The translations under genes were made by a program, and so were the position numbers. Shown in pieces: positions 33,781 through 45,522 of a stretch of DNA of 64,000 nucleotides. Each line of letters starts with the position of its first letter. Within the stretch, counting starts at the first letter, position 1. The stretch covers positions 93,355,313-93,419,312 of the forward strand of contig ML679946.1 of the NCBI GenBank assembly GCA_007922225.1. Direction: 5' to 3'. The notes below the pieces were generated by a model, which had not been told where the DNA came from, made no database searches, and saw only the letters and a list, made by a program, of their open reading frames with translations. The stretch is from Emydura subglobosa (lineage: Eukaryota > Chordata > Testudines > Chelidae).

Positions 33781-34800
33781 TCAGTTACCCAAACTCCTGA
33801 TTATCCTAATAAAATCCCCCATGCTATTTGGATAATCGGAAGTACTGTATTTGTAGATAAAGTAAGAAAGAATAAAACAACTACCTGTAGTGGAGTGGCC
33901 ATTTCCGAAACCAGCTTGTTCCTCAGCAAATAAATTATTTTCTTCTTCCCAGTCCCTTAGTCTCCCCAAAAGTTATCTAGTGTAAATTTTAAAGCAACAT
34001 CTAATAAACTAATTGGGCGGTAAATTCCCCAGGTGTCTCCTACCTTCTTTTTTTTTATAAAGTGGAATGAGAATACTAGTAGCCCAACCTGAGGGAAAAA
34101 TCCTTGAATTATTTATATTAGAGCAAAGTTTAACCAAAACCAGTCAATGTTCCTCCCCTGGCACTTTATTGCAACGCTGCTGATCAATTAAAATTTTGAC
34201 TTCTTTGCTGGGCATTGCTGACCAATCTGGAAGGGAACAGGAATGGAGATTACCAGAGTAGATTGTGCTAAAAAGTTAATTCATGGACTATCATTACAAA
34301 GTACAGAAAACTATTTCTCCCAAATGGGTTTGGAGATCAGATCTTCAATATTACTCCTGATCCTCTTGGAAACCATTGCTACCAATTTCCAAAAATGTAA
34401 AGAATTTTTCATTTTGGCAGCAAACTCAAATTCCCTCCACAACGTTATGTGATGTTCCAAGGTCTTTTCTTTCAGCAATTGTTCATAAAGCTTTTTGAAA
34501 TTAACTACCTGGTGCATGGAATCCCATGAACTTACTTTCCTAACCTTCCTTGCCATAATCTGTAGCAATTTTTATGCTGAAAACAATCTGTGTGATACCA
34601 AATTCTTTTATCTTTCAAAAGAGTAAGAAAAGCTCTTTATGGTAGTTAGAACAATCTGTAGTTTATGTAGGATATTGTTTAATACACTATGGGATACACT
34701 CGCTTCCCTAAGACCTAAAAATTGAAAAATGTATATTATTTTGAAATTACCAGATAATATAGCATACTTTTGATGAGCCATACTTGCATCTTTCAGCAAA
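33781..34800 (-). pseudogene. Non-LTR retrotransposon reverse transcriptase relic
   Basis: Minus-strand frames give LRDWEEENNLFAEEQAGF followed by GHSTTGSCFILSYFIYKYS, the RT block just upstream of the catalytic Asp motifs. Upstream, in other frames, are pieces such as KKKEGRRHLGNLPPN and FWKLVAMVSKRIRSN that fit the segment before RT motif 2. The clade is unclear; it is not CR1 or L1 by these motifs. Multiple stops make it inactive. Confidence 0.6.
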
Positions 34801-35439
34801 TGCTATTAGCTAAACTGATCCACTGTAAACATCCCACACTGTTTTTCATTTAACTAAAATACTCTAACAATTCGGAGTTGAAGTTTGCCGGTAACTTTTC
34901 TGCTCAATGACCTCTGGTTGATTGGCGTTCCTAGTAATCTTAAGCGTCCAGGAAAAATAGAGCCTGCTGTCACAGAAGCAACTTTTTACTGGTTGGAAAG
35001 AAGAAATGGCAATTAAATCTTGTGCAGCAAGGAGAATGTGTCAGATAATGGATTCTACCATTGGCATGTGCAGGCCTGTCCTGACAGTGAGGGGGATAGC
35101 TAGAAGCACTAATGGCATTACACAAGAGAAGCATTACCACCATTCGATATCCAAACCAATTAATATTCAAGGTTAGAACTAGTACTAGTGATAAACACTA
35201 CGTTTGGGAAGGTGGAGAAAAAATGCAGACAGGAAAAAAAAAAAAAAAAAGAGATCAGTGACAATGGAAGAGGAAAAGAAAGATGTGCAAAAAGAATTTT
35301 CTACTTAAGAGATTGCCTCATCAGTTAAAAACAAAACTGTCCTAAATACAAATAAAATGAAATATCAGAAGTACAAAGAGCAACAGGCCAGATTAGAATT
35401 ATCTGACCCAAGATAAAATTGGAGCATAACAGCTACTTT

Positions 35440-35940
35440 CTATTATAGTAAAAAGACAAGATGGGTGAAATAATATCTTTTATTGGACCAACTTCTGTTG
35501 GTGAGAGAAACAAGCTTTTGAGCTACACAGAGCAATTCTTCCAAAGGTACTCAAATGCTATGTCTACACTGCAAACAAACGCTGACTCAGGCTTGCAGGG
35601 TTGAGGCTGTAGGGCTGTTTAACTGTGGTGTAGACTTCCAGACCCTCCCAACTTGCAGGGTCCTAAAGCCCAGGCTCCGCCCAGAGCCCTGAAGTCTACA
35701 CCACAATTAAGGAGCTCCACAACCTGAGCCAGCTGGCACAGGCCAGTCCTAATTGCAATGTAGACATATCCTGAGTGTCTCAGCTAAATACATGGTGGAA
35801 CAGACTGTTTAGCATAAGTAGTTAACACATATTCTAAAGGGACCATTCAAGGTAAAGTGGTCCGTTAATACTCCTGGAGTCCTAGGACAAAAAAGGGAGG
35901 TTAGTGATCACAGTTTATTGTAATAAGTCATAAATCCAGT
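35440..35940 (-). mobile_element. Penelope-like element 3' tail (outer copy)
   Basis: In minus-strand sense the tail runs from 35940 down to about 35440 and includes ggtgagagaaacaagctttt and ccttgaatggtcccttt-type blocks. It is interrupted by a MITE at 35554-35770. It continues the body at 36463-38000 once the inserts are ignored. Confidence 0.75.
35554..35770. mobile_element. Palindromic MITE inside Penelope tail
   Basis: Termini tatgtctacactgc and gcaatgtagacata are inverted repeats, and the interior is largely palindromic (gtggtgtagacttc against gaagtctacaccac). The Penelope tail resumes on both sides (ggtactca / gagtgtct). The exact target duplication is unclear. Confidence 0.75.
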
Positions 35941-36459
35941 GAAAGACAAGGTGGGCCACTTAACCTTGAATGGTCCCTTAATTTAGCATAAGTAGCTAGC
36001 ATATATTGTATCTGTTCAATCTTGTATTTAGCTGTGACACTAAGACTATGTCTACACTTGCCGCGAAATCTGGTAGCAGTCGAGGGGAAATATGCAAGCT
36101 ACTCTATGTAGCTTGCGTTATCTTCCATCAACTTCCTAACTTCTACCTCTTCAGTTTGCTGCGCCAATGGGAAATGCCCTCCCGTCGATGCAGCATTACT
36201 CCATCATTACTCCAGAGGTGGATTAGTAGCATCCATATCCGGGTTGATTGAGCAGATCTCCACTTCCACTCATCGATCCGGATAAATCGATCTGGCGGCG
36301 GCAATGTAGACATTGCCTAAGTATTTTTTCCCAGACCTAAAAAAGAGCTCTGTGCAGCTCGAAAGCTTGTCTCTCTCACCAACAGAAGTTGGACCAATAA
36401 AAGATATTACTATCTTGTCTCATCTTGGTACTGACATGGCTACACCACCTCTTTGTGTG
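35941..36459 (+). mobile_element. Nested, inverted Penelope tail copy
   Basis: This segment carries the same tail as 35440-35940 but in plus orientation: gtgggccacttaaccttgaa, ttgtatttagctgtgaca, aagcttgtctctctcaccaa, then catggctacacc. It is flanked by taaatccagt (35931-35940) and taaatctagt (36460-36469), a 10-bp duplication with one mismatch, and splits the outer Penelope copy exactly there. Confidence 0.75.
36044..36317. mobile_element. Harbinger-type MITE, 274 bp
   Basis: Inverted ends gactatgtctacacttgccg and ggcggcaatgtagacattgcc, flanked by TAA at 36041-36043 and 36318-36320. Inserted in the nested Penelope tail. Confidence 0.8.
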
Positions 36460-36494
36460 TAAATCTAGTGTCTTTACTGAGTCCATGAGTTTTA

Positions 36495-37195
36495 GGCCTT
36501 GTCTACACTACAAAGATAAGTAAACCTATGTTAGGTCTACTTATAGCCACCGCATTGATTATTGCGATGGCTGATGTCCACACTATCCTCCTGGGGTCGA
36601 TGGTGCGCATCGTCACCAGGAGCACTTCCACTGACATAAGGGGGGAGTGTGGGAAGCTGAGAGCCCCCTCGCAGGAGCCTGGCTGCCCCACAGACTCCTG
36701 GGCTCCCAAGAGGCTGCCCCCCCTTCCTCCTCCTCCATTCCCCGCTGGGAGAAGCCGCCTGGGACTTCTCCCCTCTCTGTTCCCAGCTGGGAGCCAGGGT
36801 TCAGCTGAGAAATTGACAAGGCTGCTCTGGCTCCTGATTGGAAGCGCGTGGAGAAGCCACCTGGGGTGTCTCACTGCCCCACTCCCGACTGGGAGTAGGA
36901 TCCAGCCGCCTGGGGCATCTCGTTTAACTCCTAGACTGGAGCAGGGTCTAGCTGCTCAGCTCTCCAGGCAAGCGGAGGACAGCAGGGCTTTAGCCAACAG
37001 CCCATATAAGGAACGCAGTGTCTACAGTGACACTGCATCACCCTAACTACACCAACATACGCTCTACACTACTCGTTGAGATAGTTTTATTTATTTATTA
37101 TGTTGGCATAGCAGGGGAGTTACATCAGTGGGAAGAGCATTTCAGTGTGTACACCAGCACTGTTTTGTCGACAAAACTCTAGTGTAGACCAGCCC
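36495..37195. mobile_element. Harbinger-type MITE, 701 bp
   Basis: Inverted ends ggccttgtctacactac and ctagtgtagaccagccc, flanked by TTA at 36492-36494 and 37196-37198. The interior is GC-rich with overlapping chance frames and no transposase. Removing it rejoins the Penelope sequence. Confidence 0.85.
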
Positions 37196-37346
37196 TTAGT
37201 ATCTAGCTAAATTATAAATTTAAGTTCCCAGGCTCATCTTTTGAAGGGGTTGTGCAGGTTTCCTTTGAGGACAAGGACTGAGAGGTCAGAGATAGAGTAA
37301 TTGATTTGTGAAGTGTTCACCCAATCATTTTTCTGTGAGAGCTCAT

Positions 37347-37589
37347 TCAAGAGTGTTGTGAATGTCTGGCTTCATTCACATAGTTGTTACTGGGGCACTT
37401 AGTGCATGGAAAGATGTATACCACATGTTGCATTAAGCATGTGTAGGACCCACAGATCTTGAAAGGTGTGTTGTGGGGGTTATTGATCATTGTAGCAGTG
37501 GAGATATGTCTGCAAATTTTGCATCTATTGTTATGGCAAGGTATGGTGCCACATTGAATTGGTGGGTCCTGGTCTATGGGATCTTGCAT
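37347..37589 (-). pseudogene. GIY-YIG endonuclease region of Penelope-like element
   Basis: The minus-strand frame shows GTIPCHNNRCKICRHISTA, then GSYTCLMQHVVYIFPCTKCP and NNYVNEARHS. The CxxC...C pattern followed by VVY...C.KCP.NNYVxEaR matches the linker and GIY-YIG endonuclease of Penelope-like elements, the nuclease that nicks the target. The usual GETRQ reads NEARH, so the active-site Arg neighbourhood is altered. Frames on both sides are broken. Confidence 0.75.
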
Positions 37590-37827
37590 TGGCTGATGAA
37601 CTTAGCAAGACTGGGGGATTGTTTAAAGGCCAGAAGAAGAGGTTCGAGAAAGATTTCTTTCAGGATGGGGTCCCCATTGGGTTGTAACTGTTCAATGTTA
37701 CCCTGTATAGGGTTCCAGTGTGAGGTGGTAGTGACAATGAGGGGTATGCAGTCAGAGGGGTTTTCTGTATTGAAGCAGATTCTTTTGTGGTATTTGGATG
37801 ACCCATTCCATGATGCGATTTACATCT

Positions 37828-38034
37828 CTAGTGGAGTGTCATTTTTGGTGAAGGTGGTTTTAAGTATGTTAAGGTGTATATCCTGAACTTTCTCCTCAGA
37901 CCACATTCTGTGATATCTGAGGTCCTGTCTGTAGATAATGGATTTCTTGGTGTGTTTGGCATGGTTACTGGATCTGTGAAGGTAGATCCATATTGCAGGC
38001 AGATTATATTATCATTGGTGGGACATGGCTTCAT
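37828..38034 (-). pseudogene. Penelope-like polyprotein, RT/linker fragment
   Basis: One frame contains NTPRNPLSTDRTSDITECGL and LRRKFRIYTLTYLKPPS. In a neighbouring frame these bases give the Lys/Arg-rich region between reverse transcriptase and GIY-YIG of Penelope elements. It is frame-shifted and ends where the element is truncated. Confidence 0.5.
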
Positions 38035-40559
38035 GTCGACAGACTTCTACAATGAAAATACACGTACTGATAGAGAGATCAAAATCTTGGCAATTAGCGA
38101 AATGGGAATTAGCCACAATTTTAAGGAGAAAAAACATTACAGGGAATGACTAGGTGACTTTAAAAAAAAACAAAAACAAAAACACTTTCACTAGATGACC
38201 TGCTGGAGTCAAGGAGAGTGCAAGGAAAAAGGATAATTAGTGTTTCAGAATTACTGGTGGGAGGGAGAGGAGAGCAGATTTCTCAGCTAAAGAAGAAGAA
38301 AGCTCTGAACTGAAAATAAAATCACAACCTTTTTAATCTTTTCTAATGCTTTTGAAAATTTGGGTAAGAAATGTGTGAAACACCATGAGGAGCAAGAAAG
38401 TTACAACATCAGCTGTTTAATAAAAAAGAATTAAACAATAAGTCCAACATTCAGTTAATATCATTGCTTACTTCTTTGTTACATACCGTGAAGAGCAAAC
38501 TCTAACCACCGTTCCTCCATGTAGTGTTCTGTCAACAACAGTGCCACGGACAATTTAATTCAGGTTTTGATGATGGTATTTAAGGCCATCTTTGTTTTAC
38601 AACAGTGCTACTATAATACTTTGATTTGCTAAATCATAATTGTGTGTTCATTTATAAAAAGTGATGTTATTAAAACTGCATCAACAGCTACATTCAGTCA
38701 CTATGCTATCTAACAGGGCTAAAGAAAATGGCTTATTTTTAGGAAAGCTTGAATTTAGAATCAGGGAAACCAACTATTCTTCTGGTCATTTAAGTTAATG
38801 CTTCCCATTTTAAGGAAGCCTTTATTAAAGTGCTTTTGTCAACTAAAAAATTCTAATACTGAACACTTAACATGTTCTGAACAAGTTAAAACTACAGTTT
38901 CAACAATCTTGAAAAGGCTTACATTGTTTTAAATTACACAAGGTGCTTTTTTAGTTCTTCTTTTTGAGACTTTACACATACATAAACAAGACAAAATGGC
39001 AACACAGTATGCAAGCCATTTGGTCAATACTGCAAATCCATGAAATTTAAAGTGATAAAAATGAATCAAATGCAAACTTAGTGCAAGTTCCATAGTTTTA
39101 GCAATGTAAAGGGTATTTTACAACAAATGTCCTTTCCAGGGTGCAGTGTGAGTGCCCTCAAAAAATTAACATAACACGACTAGAGTCCAAAACCAAAATT
39201 TGTCTTACATTTTCAGCTTTCCCCTTTGTTTGGAACACCATTAAGTCACATATATTTGTAGAAAAGGGAAGAAATGGGGTGCATTTCTTACCAACGATTT
39301 TAACTCCCATCCAGGAAATTTAACATTTTATCCTCAGGCTTTACATAGGTGCTCAAATTATTGTATAAGAAGTAATTTGTTTTTATTTAGTTCTCCTGTC
39401 CTCAGCTGACACAGCTACATTCTTTCTTACCAGAGTTCTATGCATAGAAGAGCAACTTTATGTTATTAGATTGACAAGAAGAAGGTCATACCCTGCAGCC
39501 TTATTTCGGACTTATTCTCCTATGACCATTTGGAAACAAGGTTATGAGGGGTTGGGGAGTGTTTTGTTTTGCTTTTTTAAATCATGACACTGTTCATTCT
39601 TAATGCCATTATACCCATCTCATGCCTGACTCACCCAGAACTATCTATGTTTCAACATGTTGCTTATGTTCTTCTATAAACATGTCATTACAATCCCTCA
39701 CCCGCACTAAAGAAATTTAAAAAAAAAAAAAAAATCACATAAATCCACTCACTGAGATAAAGGTATGAAGAATTGACAAAGCACATAACCCATAAAAAGC
39801 CTACAATGGTAAGACCAGAAACTAGAATATGAGGCTCTCACATTTAACTGTTAATATTTTTCTAACCATATCTCTTTTTATATGAAGTATCTCAATTTGA
39901 AAAATATATATTATATTTAACTTTGTTTGCCACATGCCCAATGTCAGATATCACTAACCAGCTGTGCTAAGAGATTCAGCATAGAAGTAAATTTTTCAGA
40001 GCAAAACCACAACTATTATTACCACCACCCTTTTTCTCCAATAAGATAGTTTTATCTTTAAATGGCTTTAAGAACCATTCACTAGCAGTGAGTGGGAAGC
40101 TTTCACTGAAAACTGTGGGGGTGTAAGCCTGTTTCTACAGCATTTAATCTTTTATGCAATCAGATTTTTTTGCCTTTAAGGTTACAAAAATAACCTTCCA
40201 AAAATGAACTGAACATAAGCCTTCCCTGGCGCTGCTCATAGCTTTGCCAAGTGCAGCAGAATGAAGTTAACAAAATCCAGGTCAGTTTCATGCTGTTATT
40301 CAGAATCCTGTGACCAGAAGTGAAATTGTTAATAATCATGTCAGTTTCACTCAAGTGCAAGAGTAAGTCCTCCGAAGGCACTGGAGTTATTCCCAGAGAA
40401 AGAGAGAAGACCCAGAAATGAATGATGTAGGACAGAGACTAGCAGAGACTCATTGAGATTGATTCACATATCAAAAAAATCATGTTAAAATAAATACTAA
40501 GGTTGCAATTTCCTACTTTAAAAAAAAAAAAACCTGGGAGTTGGGGATGGGAGGAGGGA
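38001..40559. other. No gene seen
   Basis: AT-rich sequence with short frames and an A-run near 39719. No repeat I can name. Confidence 0.45.
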
Positions 40560-40599
40560 CAGAACAGAAATTCCATCACATCACATCCTGCTGATGCTC

Positions 40600-41420
40600 A
40601 TATGGTTCATCAGCAGGGCTGGAACCATTTGATCCACCACATAAACCTCTGCCACTTGAGCTAACAGAATAACTGATAGCAGTAGCAGGTGATTATTCTC
40701 TGTGAACTCAGGAATCTTGGGCTCCATTCCAAGATCTAGACGGGAGTGTGTTGTAGTGGGCACAGGCTCTCCCTGTTCCGCTGCAAGTTTGACCTTTTCC
40801 GCCCAGTCACCTCCAATTTTTTCGGTGTCCCAGTCTCCACTACTCAAGCTTCTCATTCCAGTCACAGTCTCCTTGCCTATCCAATTCCAATTGTCCCAGA
40901 CCTCTTGTTTACAGTGTGCACCCAGTTCAACCAACTGGTTCCCAGTCTCTCCCTTGGTGCCAGTCTCCTTGCCCAATCAGTTCCTGCTTACCCCCAACTC
41001 TGCTTCCCAGTCCCCACCTCACCTCAACTTCCTTCCCCTCCCCTCCCAGTCCCACCAGTCCTTGCCCCCATCAATCTACTTCTTTTTCCCCCCGGTATGA
41101 CTTTTGTCCCCTTTGCATTCAAATGATTGCTTCCTTCCGCACACTGCCTGGATGCTTGGGAGTGAGGGGGAGAAGAGAAGACATTCAGAGCATACAGCAC
41201 AGAAGAGACGGGCTCCCTGCTCTTCGTTCCAGTGCCAAGCGCCACCGCAGCCTGAAGCAGCTATGAGTAGCCATTACAAAAGTCAAGTTTCACACCTGTA
41301 GTCCTGGGCTGGAGGAAGTATGCTCAGTGAGGATGATGTGCAGTCTGGTCATGTGTAGGAGCTGGTTGAAGCTAGAGGATGGCAAGCGACTATGGAACTA
41401 TTGGAGATTTTAGCAGTTAA
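40600..41420. repeat. Pyrimidine-rich repeat-like region
   Basis: 40790-41100 is C/T-rich and contains at least seven variants of cccagtctcc spaced 20-50 bases apart. Long frames on the plus strand are Pro/Ser-rich artefacts of base composition. The adjacent 41638-41768 is a member of an interspersed family, so the whole 40.6-41.8 kb block may be one element. Confidence 0.45.
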
Positions 41421-41637
41421 AAATCTAAAAAGTGTCTACTCGACATTTGGGACCTACAATTTGTCAAAGGTTTATAACCTGGCCAAATAATGGTGGATTT
41501 CCATGTAGAGGGCTGGAAGCACATTCCTGATAAACAGACCACCTCTGAATAAATTTCAAATTCCAGATGCAAAACATGGAAACACCAGAGCATTTTAAAT
41601 AAAAGATTGCCAGAAATTGTTTTAACATAGGCTAGAA

Positions 41638-41768
41638 ATATATTTTTCCCTAGTCTCATTCTAAGGAAAGTTTTGGATGAATTTTCCCCAAAATTCAGCC
41701 GGACACAGACACCAGACATGAAAAATTTCAGCTCAAATAAAGTTTGGAAAACTTATAAGCAACTGGAA
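41638..41768 (+). repeat. Unnamed dispersed repeat, copy B
   Basis: Inverted relative of 3164-3298. Orientation here is arbitrarily called plus. No ORF, terminal repeats or poly(A) tail are obvious. Confidence 0.6.
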
Positions 41769-43890
41769 AATGAATTCCCTATGATGGGAATTGTTAGGCA
41801 ACATTAATAACAGACAGCATTACCAGCCCTTCCTATAATAAATCCCCAAACAGCATACAGTTCTGATCCACATTTATCAGAAAGCCACTATGAGTAAACA
41901 ACTGACAACTTAATTGCTTAGCACAAATTTCATTATTGTTAAAAAACGAAAACTTTAAAAAAAATAAAGCTCCCCATAAAGCCATCATTTATTTTCTAGA
42001 CAATAAAAGATATTGCAAAAGCTTTAGTTGACACTCAGCCAGGAGACTTCTACTGGGCCACATTACTTTAACTTTATTGCATTACCACTAACAGAACCCT
42101 AAGCAATTCATTCAATCATGTCCTTAACAGTGATGGAAAAATATTGACAATTAAGCATTTTTAAAAGGTAATATACTGATATAGAATACAACAGGCTCTC
42201 CATATTGATTTTAATTTTAAAAAAGTAAAGATTCCCATGACATATGATATATTTAAACAGAGGAAATGCTTTTGTCTAGTAAACAGCAACTTAGTTTTAC
42301 TATGTATATTTGAAAGGCTAAGAACAGAGGCGTTTTCATTTTCAAAAAACTTTTATGCCAAACTCTAAATTACTATTCAGCTAAATACTGTGCAACTAAA
42401 TCATAATGATAGGCAACAATTACTAATAGATACTGTATTTAAGATAAACCTTTAACTGTAACATTTTATTTCTTCTAGGTGGGGAATATATTTCCATGAG
42501 GTTCTAAAATGCTATACAAGTTTAATGCACATTTTATCCCATACATGCCACAGCAGCATTTCATAGGCTTGCTATCTTTTGACTGAATACTGTAAACTGA
42601 CAGATTCCATTTTATTTTATTTTGAACTCTGATTCTGGTCGTCCTTCACTGGCCACACGTGCATTTATTTCCAGAGTTATTCTCATCACATAGCAATACA
42701 AGGCTAAGATAAGTGGATAACTACTATACATGGCTCATAGTGCCTTCCAATTAATCTCAGTTACCTACTTCTATAGAGACTGAATTATAACACACTGAAT
42801 TTTAGCCCACTGTGGCTCCCTCAGATGCAAACAAAAAGAAAAAGGCCAATTTGTTATAGATGGAAAGAGGTGTAAAGACTCTGGAAATTCTCCACACTCT
42901 AGACCAGGGTTTAAAAAAGCCAATTCAGTGTGGTGAGTGTGAAATATCCACTAATGGACATGAAAGTGGAAGCTAATTGCCTTAAATTAAGTGTATATAA
43001 AGTGCATTTAAAAGTCACAAAAATAATCTTCCCACTATAAACCAATGCAGGTCCATGGACAATTAGAACTAATGGTATTTGATGCAGTAAACAGATAATA
43101 AAAAGTATCTTTGTATCTCAGCACAGGTTGAGACAGGGAATTCTTCCCCTTAACCAATAGTAAGAGACACTACAGTCCCCATTTCCCCCAAAAGAGTCTG
43201 TAAGGAAGCTGACTGCTGTAAATGTGGGCAGAGGAAGAACCAAGAGACCTGAAGGATGGCCAGGCACGGCTGCAAGTCCATTTTGTCATTTTTCTTAATA
43301 TTTAAAATTACATCTTTGCTTAAGTGACTTACTTCACAAAAAACAAACAAGCAAGCAAACAACCAAGTGCTTTTATAAATCAGCTGCTGTTCTACTGAAA
43401 CTTTTGGGAATCACGTCTTTATTTCCCTGTAGCACATATCAGCAAAAATCCTTCATGTTGACAGTTCATGCAACTCAATCCTCAAGTATATCAGCAAGAA
43501 GAGAGGACTCTTACAACCATTAAACAGTTCTACACACAACTGCAGGTGTCTCATAGCCGACTTTAGGAGTCAGTTAAGGTATGCCAATGGAATTCATTTA
43601 CAGGGTCTCCCATGCTGAGGAAATGCTGAGGCATTTAGTATAAAACATTTTACTGGGACAGCACATTGTCCCACTGACTTTCTTATACAAAGTGATCAAT
43701 AATGGCGATACTATCATTTTGCCTGAGGGACAGTAAAGCAGTAAGGTAGTGGTTACTGATGAAATTTAGCTTTCTAATTAAAGGTACCATCTGCCTTCAA
43801 AAGCACACCTCAGGATTTTGGGGGAAGATGCTGAGGGGGAGGAGTGATTTTGCAAGGTACATTATTTTTGTGGTGGTGTATCTGAATTAA
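41769..43890. other. No gene seen
   Basis: AT-rich, with short frames only. Confidence 0.45.
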
Positions 43891-43895
43891 CTAAG

Positions 43896-45093
43896 TGTGA
43901 CACATTGTATCCCAAAGCAGTACACTGTAAACTCCATATGCATCATTCCTATATGGTTGTAATAGATTATAGCATGCTAAGCATGCCATATAAGATATCT
44001 AACGAAAGGTCATAATCTGCTAAAACCCACTGTGCTGTCAAAATATGTGTATCATTAGTGTGTATCAAGTTATAAGACTTTGCTGTATAGTTGCTAGAGA
44101 AATATGCTGTAAATTTAAGAGTCTCTTCTACAAGGTGTTCCCTGCCCAGGAAGGTGTCAAGTGACTACTATCCAGCAGGAAATCTGTAATGGTATACAAA
44201 GGATTACAACACAATAGCAGTGGAACAAGACAATACAGTGAAGATTGTTCAACTTTAGGACTCAGTCGCACGAGACGACACTGGGGGTATTCAGCAATGT
44301 TGAGAGTCAGCAGAGCCCACCTGGAACATGCCTGGACTAATGTCTACTAGGCACATGGTCAAAAGATATAAAATAAGGGACAGAACAGCATGCCTTGGTC
44401 TTTCTCTTCCCTTACCTGCTCTGGAAGCAACAAGAGGCGCTGACAGACAAAGACTTCAACAGTAGACTGACCCCAAGCTTCAGAAAGGAGCTTGTGTATA
44501 GAAAACTGTAACATCTAGTGGGGTGAGAAAAACTGTTTAATCTAGATACTGCTTAGTGTTATAAAGTTTAAGATTTGGATTAAAGATAAAGGCACATTTT
44601 CTTTGGTACCTATTTCTGATCTCTTGTACCTACCACTTACACTCACTTAAAATCCATCTTTCTGTAGTTAATAAATTTGTTCTATATTTTAACTAAAACT
44701 GTGTGTTTTGGCTGAAGTGTTTGGAAAAATCTTGGCTCAGTTAACAAAAGCTCATGCATATCCTCTCCACATTGAGGGAGGGGCAGACTAGGTAATAAAC
44801 TTACACTGGTTGGGCTTCTCACCAGGGCAAGACAGTGCAACTTTGGGATGCAAGGCAGGGAGCTGGGGTGAACTGGCTCATGCCTTTCCCTGGGAGATTC
44901 ATGAGTGGCTCTGAGAGCATTCATGCAATCTAGCTGGGTGTGGGGCTTCACATGCTGCTGCGCTCAGTGATAACACCTGGAAGGGTTTGATGCTTGTCAC
45001 TGCAAAGCACTGTGAGGGACAGCCCAGGCTGGAGAGTTAAGAGGGCACAGTGGTACGCCAGTCCCAGGCTGTACTCCAGGGGAACCCATCACA
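43896..45093 (+). mobile_element. Solo LTR of an endogenous retrovirus-like element
   Basis: The 1198-bp unit begins TGTGAC and ends ATCACA, with TGTGA/TCACA inverted ends. A perfect 5-bp duplication CTAAG lies at 43891-43895 and 45094-45098. TATAAAA (44367-44373) and AATAAA (44670-44675) are spaced about 300 bases apart, as expected for U3 and R. No internal retroviral genes flank it, so it is a solo LTR left by recombination. A 5-bp duplication fits several ERV classes; I do not assign one. Confidence 0.8.
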
Positions 45094-45340
45094 CTAAGGT
45101 GCATTTATTTTACTTTTGGCAGTAAACCGAAGTAAGCCCTATCCACCTGTGAAGATTTTGTGTGGTAAAATGAAAAGTGCACAGGTCAGTCACCATTTGT
45201 TAACTACAAAAGTTCGTAGTAAACATGGGCATGATAAAAAAGATAAAACTAAGCAAATCAATTACCAGCGATGTGTTCAATTTTGATAAGTTACATTTCT
45301 ATGAGGCTAAGAAGAAAAAAAGATTGATTCTTTTACATGA

Positions 45341-45522
45341 CACCTGGTTCTCAACCTTTTTTCATTTGCGGACTCCTAAAAAAAATTCAAATGGTGGTGA
45401 GGGCCCCTTTGGAAATCTGTTTGTGTATATAGTTGAATTCTGTTCAGTCCATTTTCAGTTTAAGTCTTTCGCGGACCCCTTAGACACAGTGTGCAGCCCT
45501 CCGAACAGGTTGAGAACCTCTG
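45341..45522. mobile_element. hAT (Charlie-like) MITE
   Basis: Ends ggttctcaacct and aggttgagaacc are inverted repeats, and the internal cggactcct / gcggaccccttag blocks are typical of this MITE type. No 8-bp duplication is retained. Confidence 0.7.

Larger units (their letters stand above)
36463..38000 (-). mobile_element. Penelope-like element body, 5'-truncated
   Basis: Minus-strand relic of the C-terminal part of a Penelope-like polyprotein plus the start of its 3' region, interrupted by a 701-bp MITE. Homology fades near 38000, so the reverse transcriptase core lies beyond the truncation. Confidence 0.75.

Noticed and set aside
36503..37046. 123- and 172-codon overlapping frames
   Set aside because: Both fall inside a 701-bp MITE with TTA duplications and are GC-composition artefacts.
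40702..41266. Pro/Ser-rich plus-strand frames of 116-132 codons
   Set aside because: Overlap one another in three phases and reflect a pyrimidine-rich repetitive tract.
44682..44951. 89-codon minus-strand frame
   Set aside because: Inside the solo LTR and without similarity to any retroviral protein.
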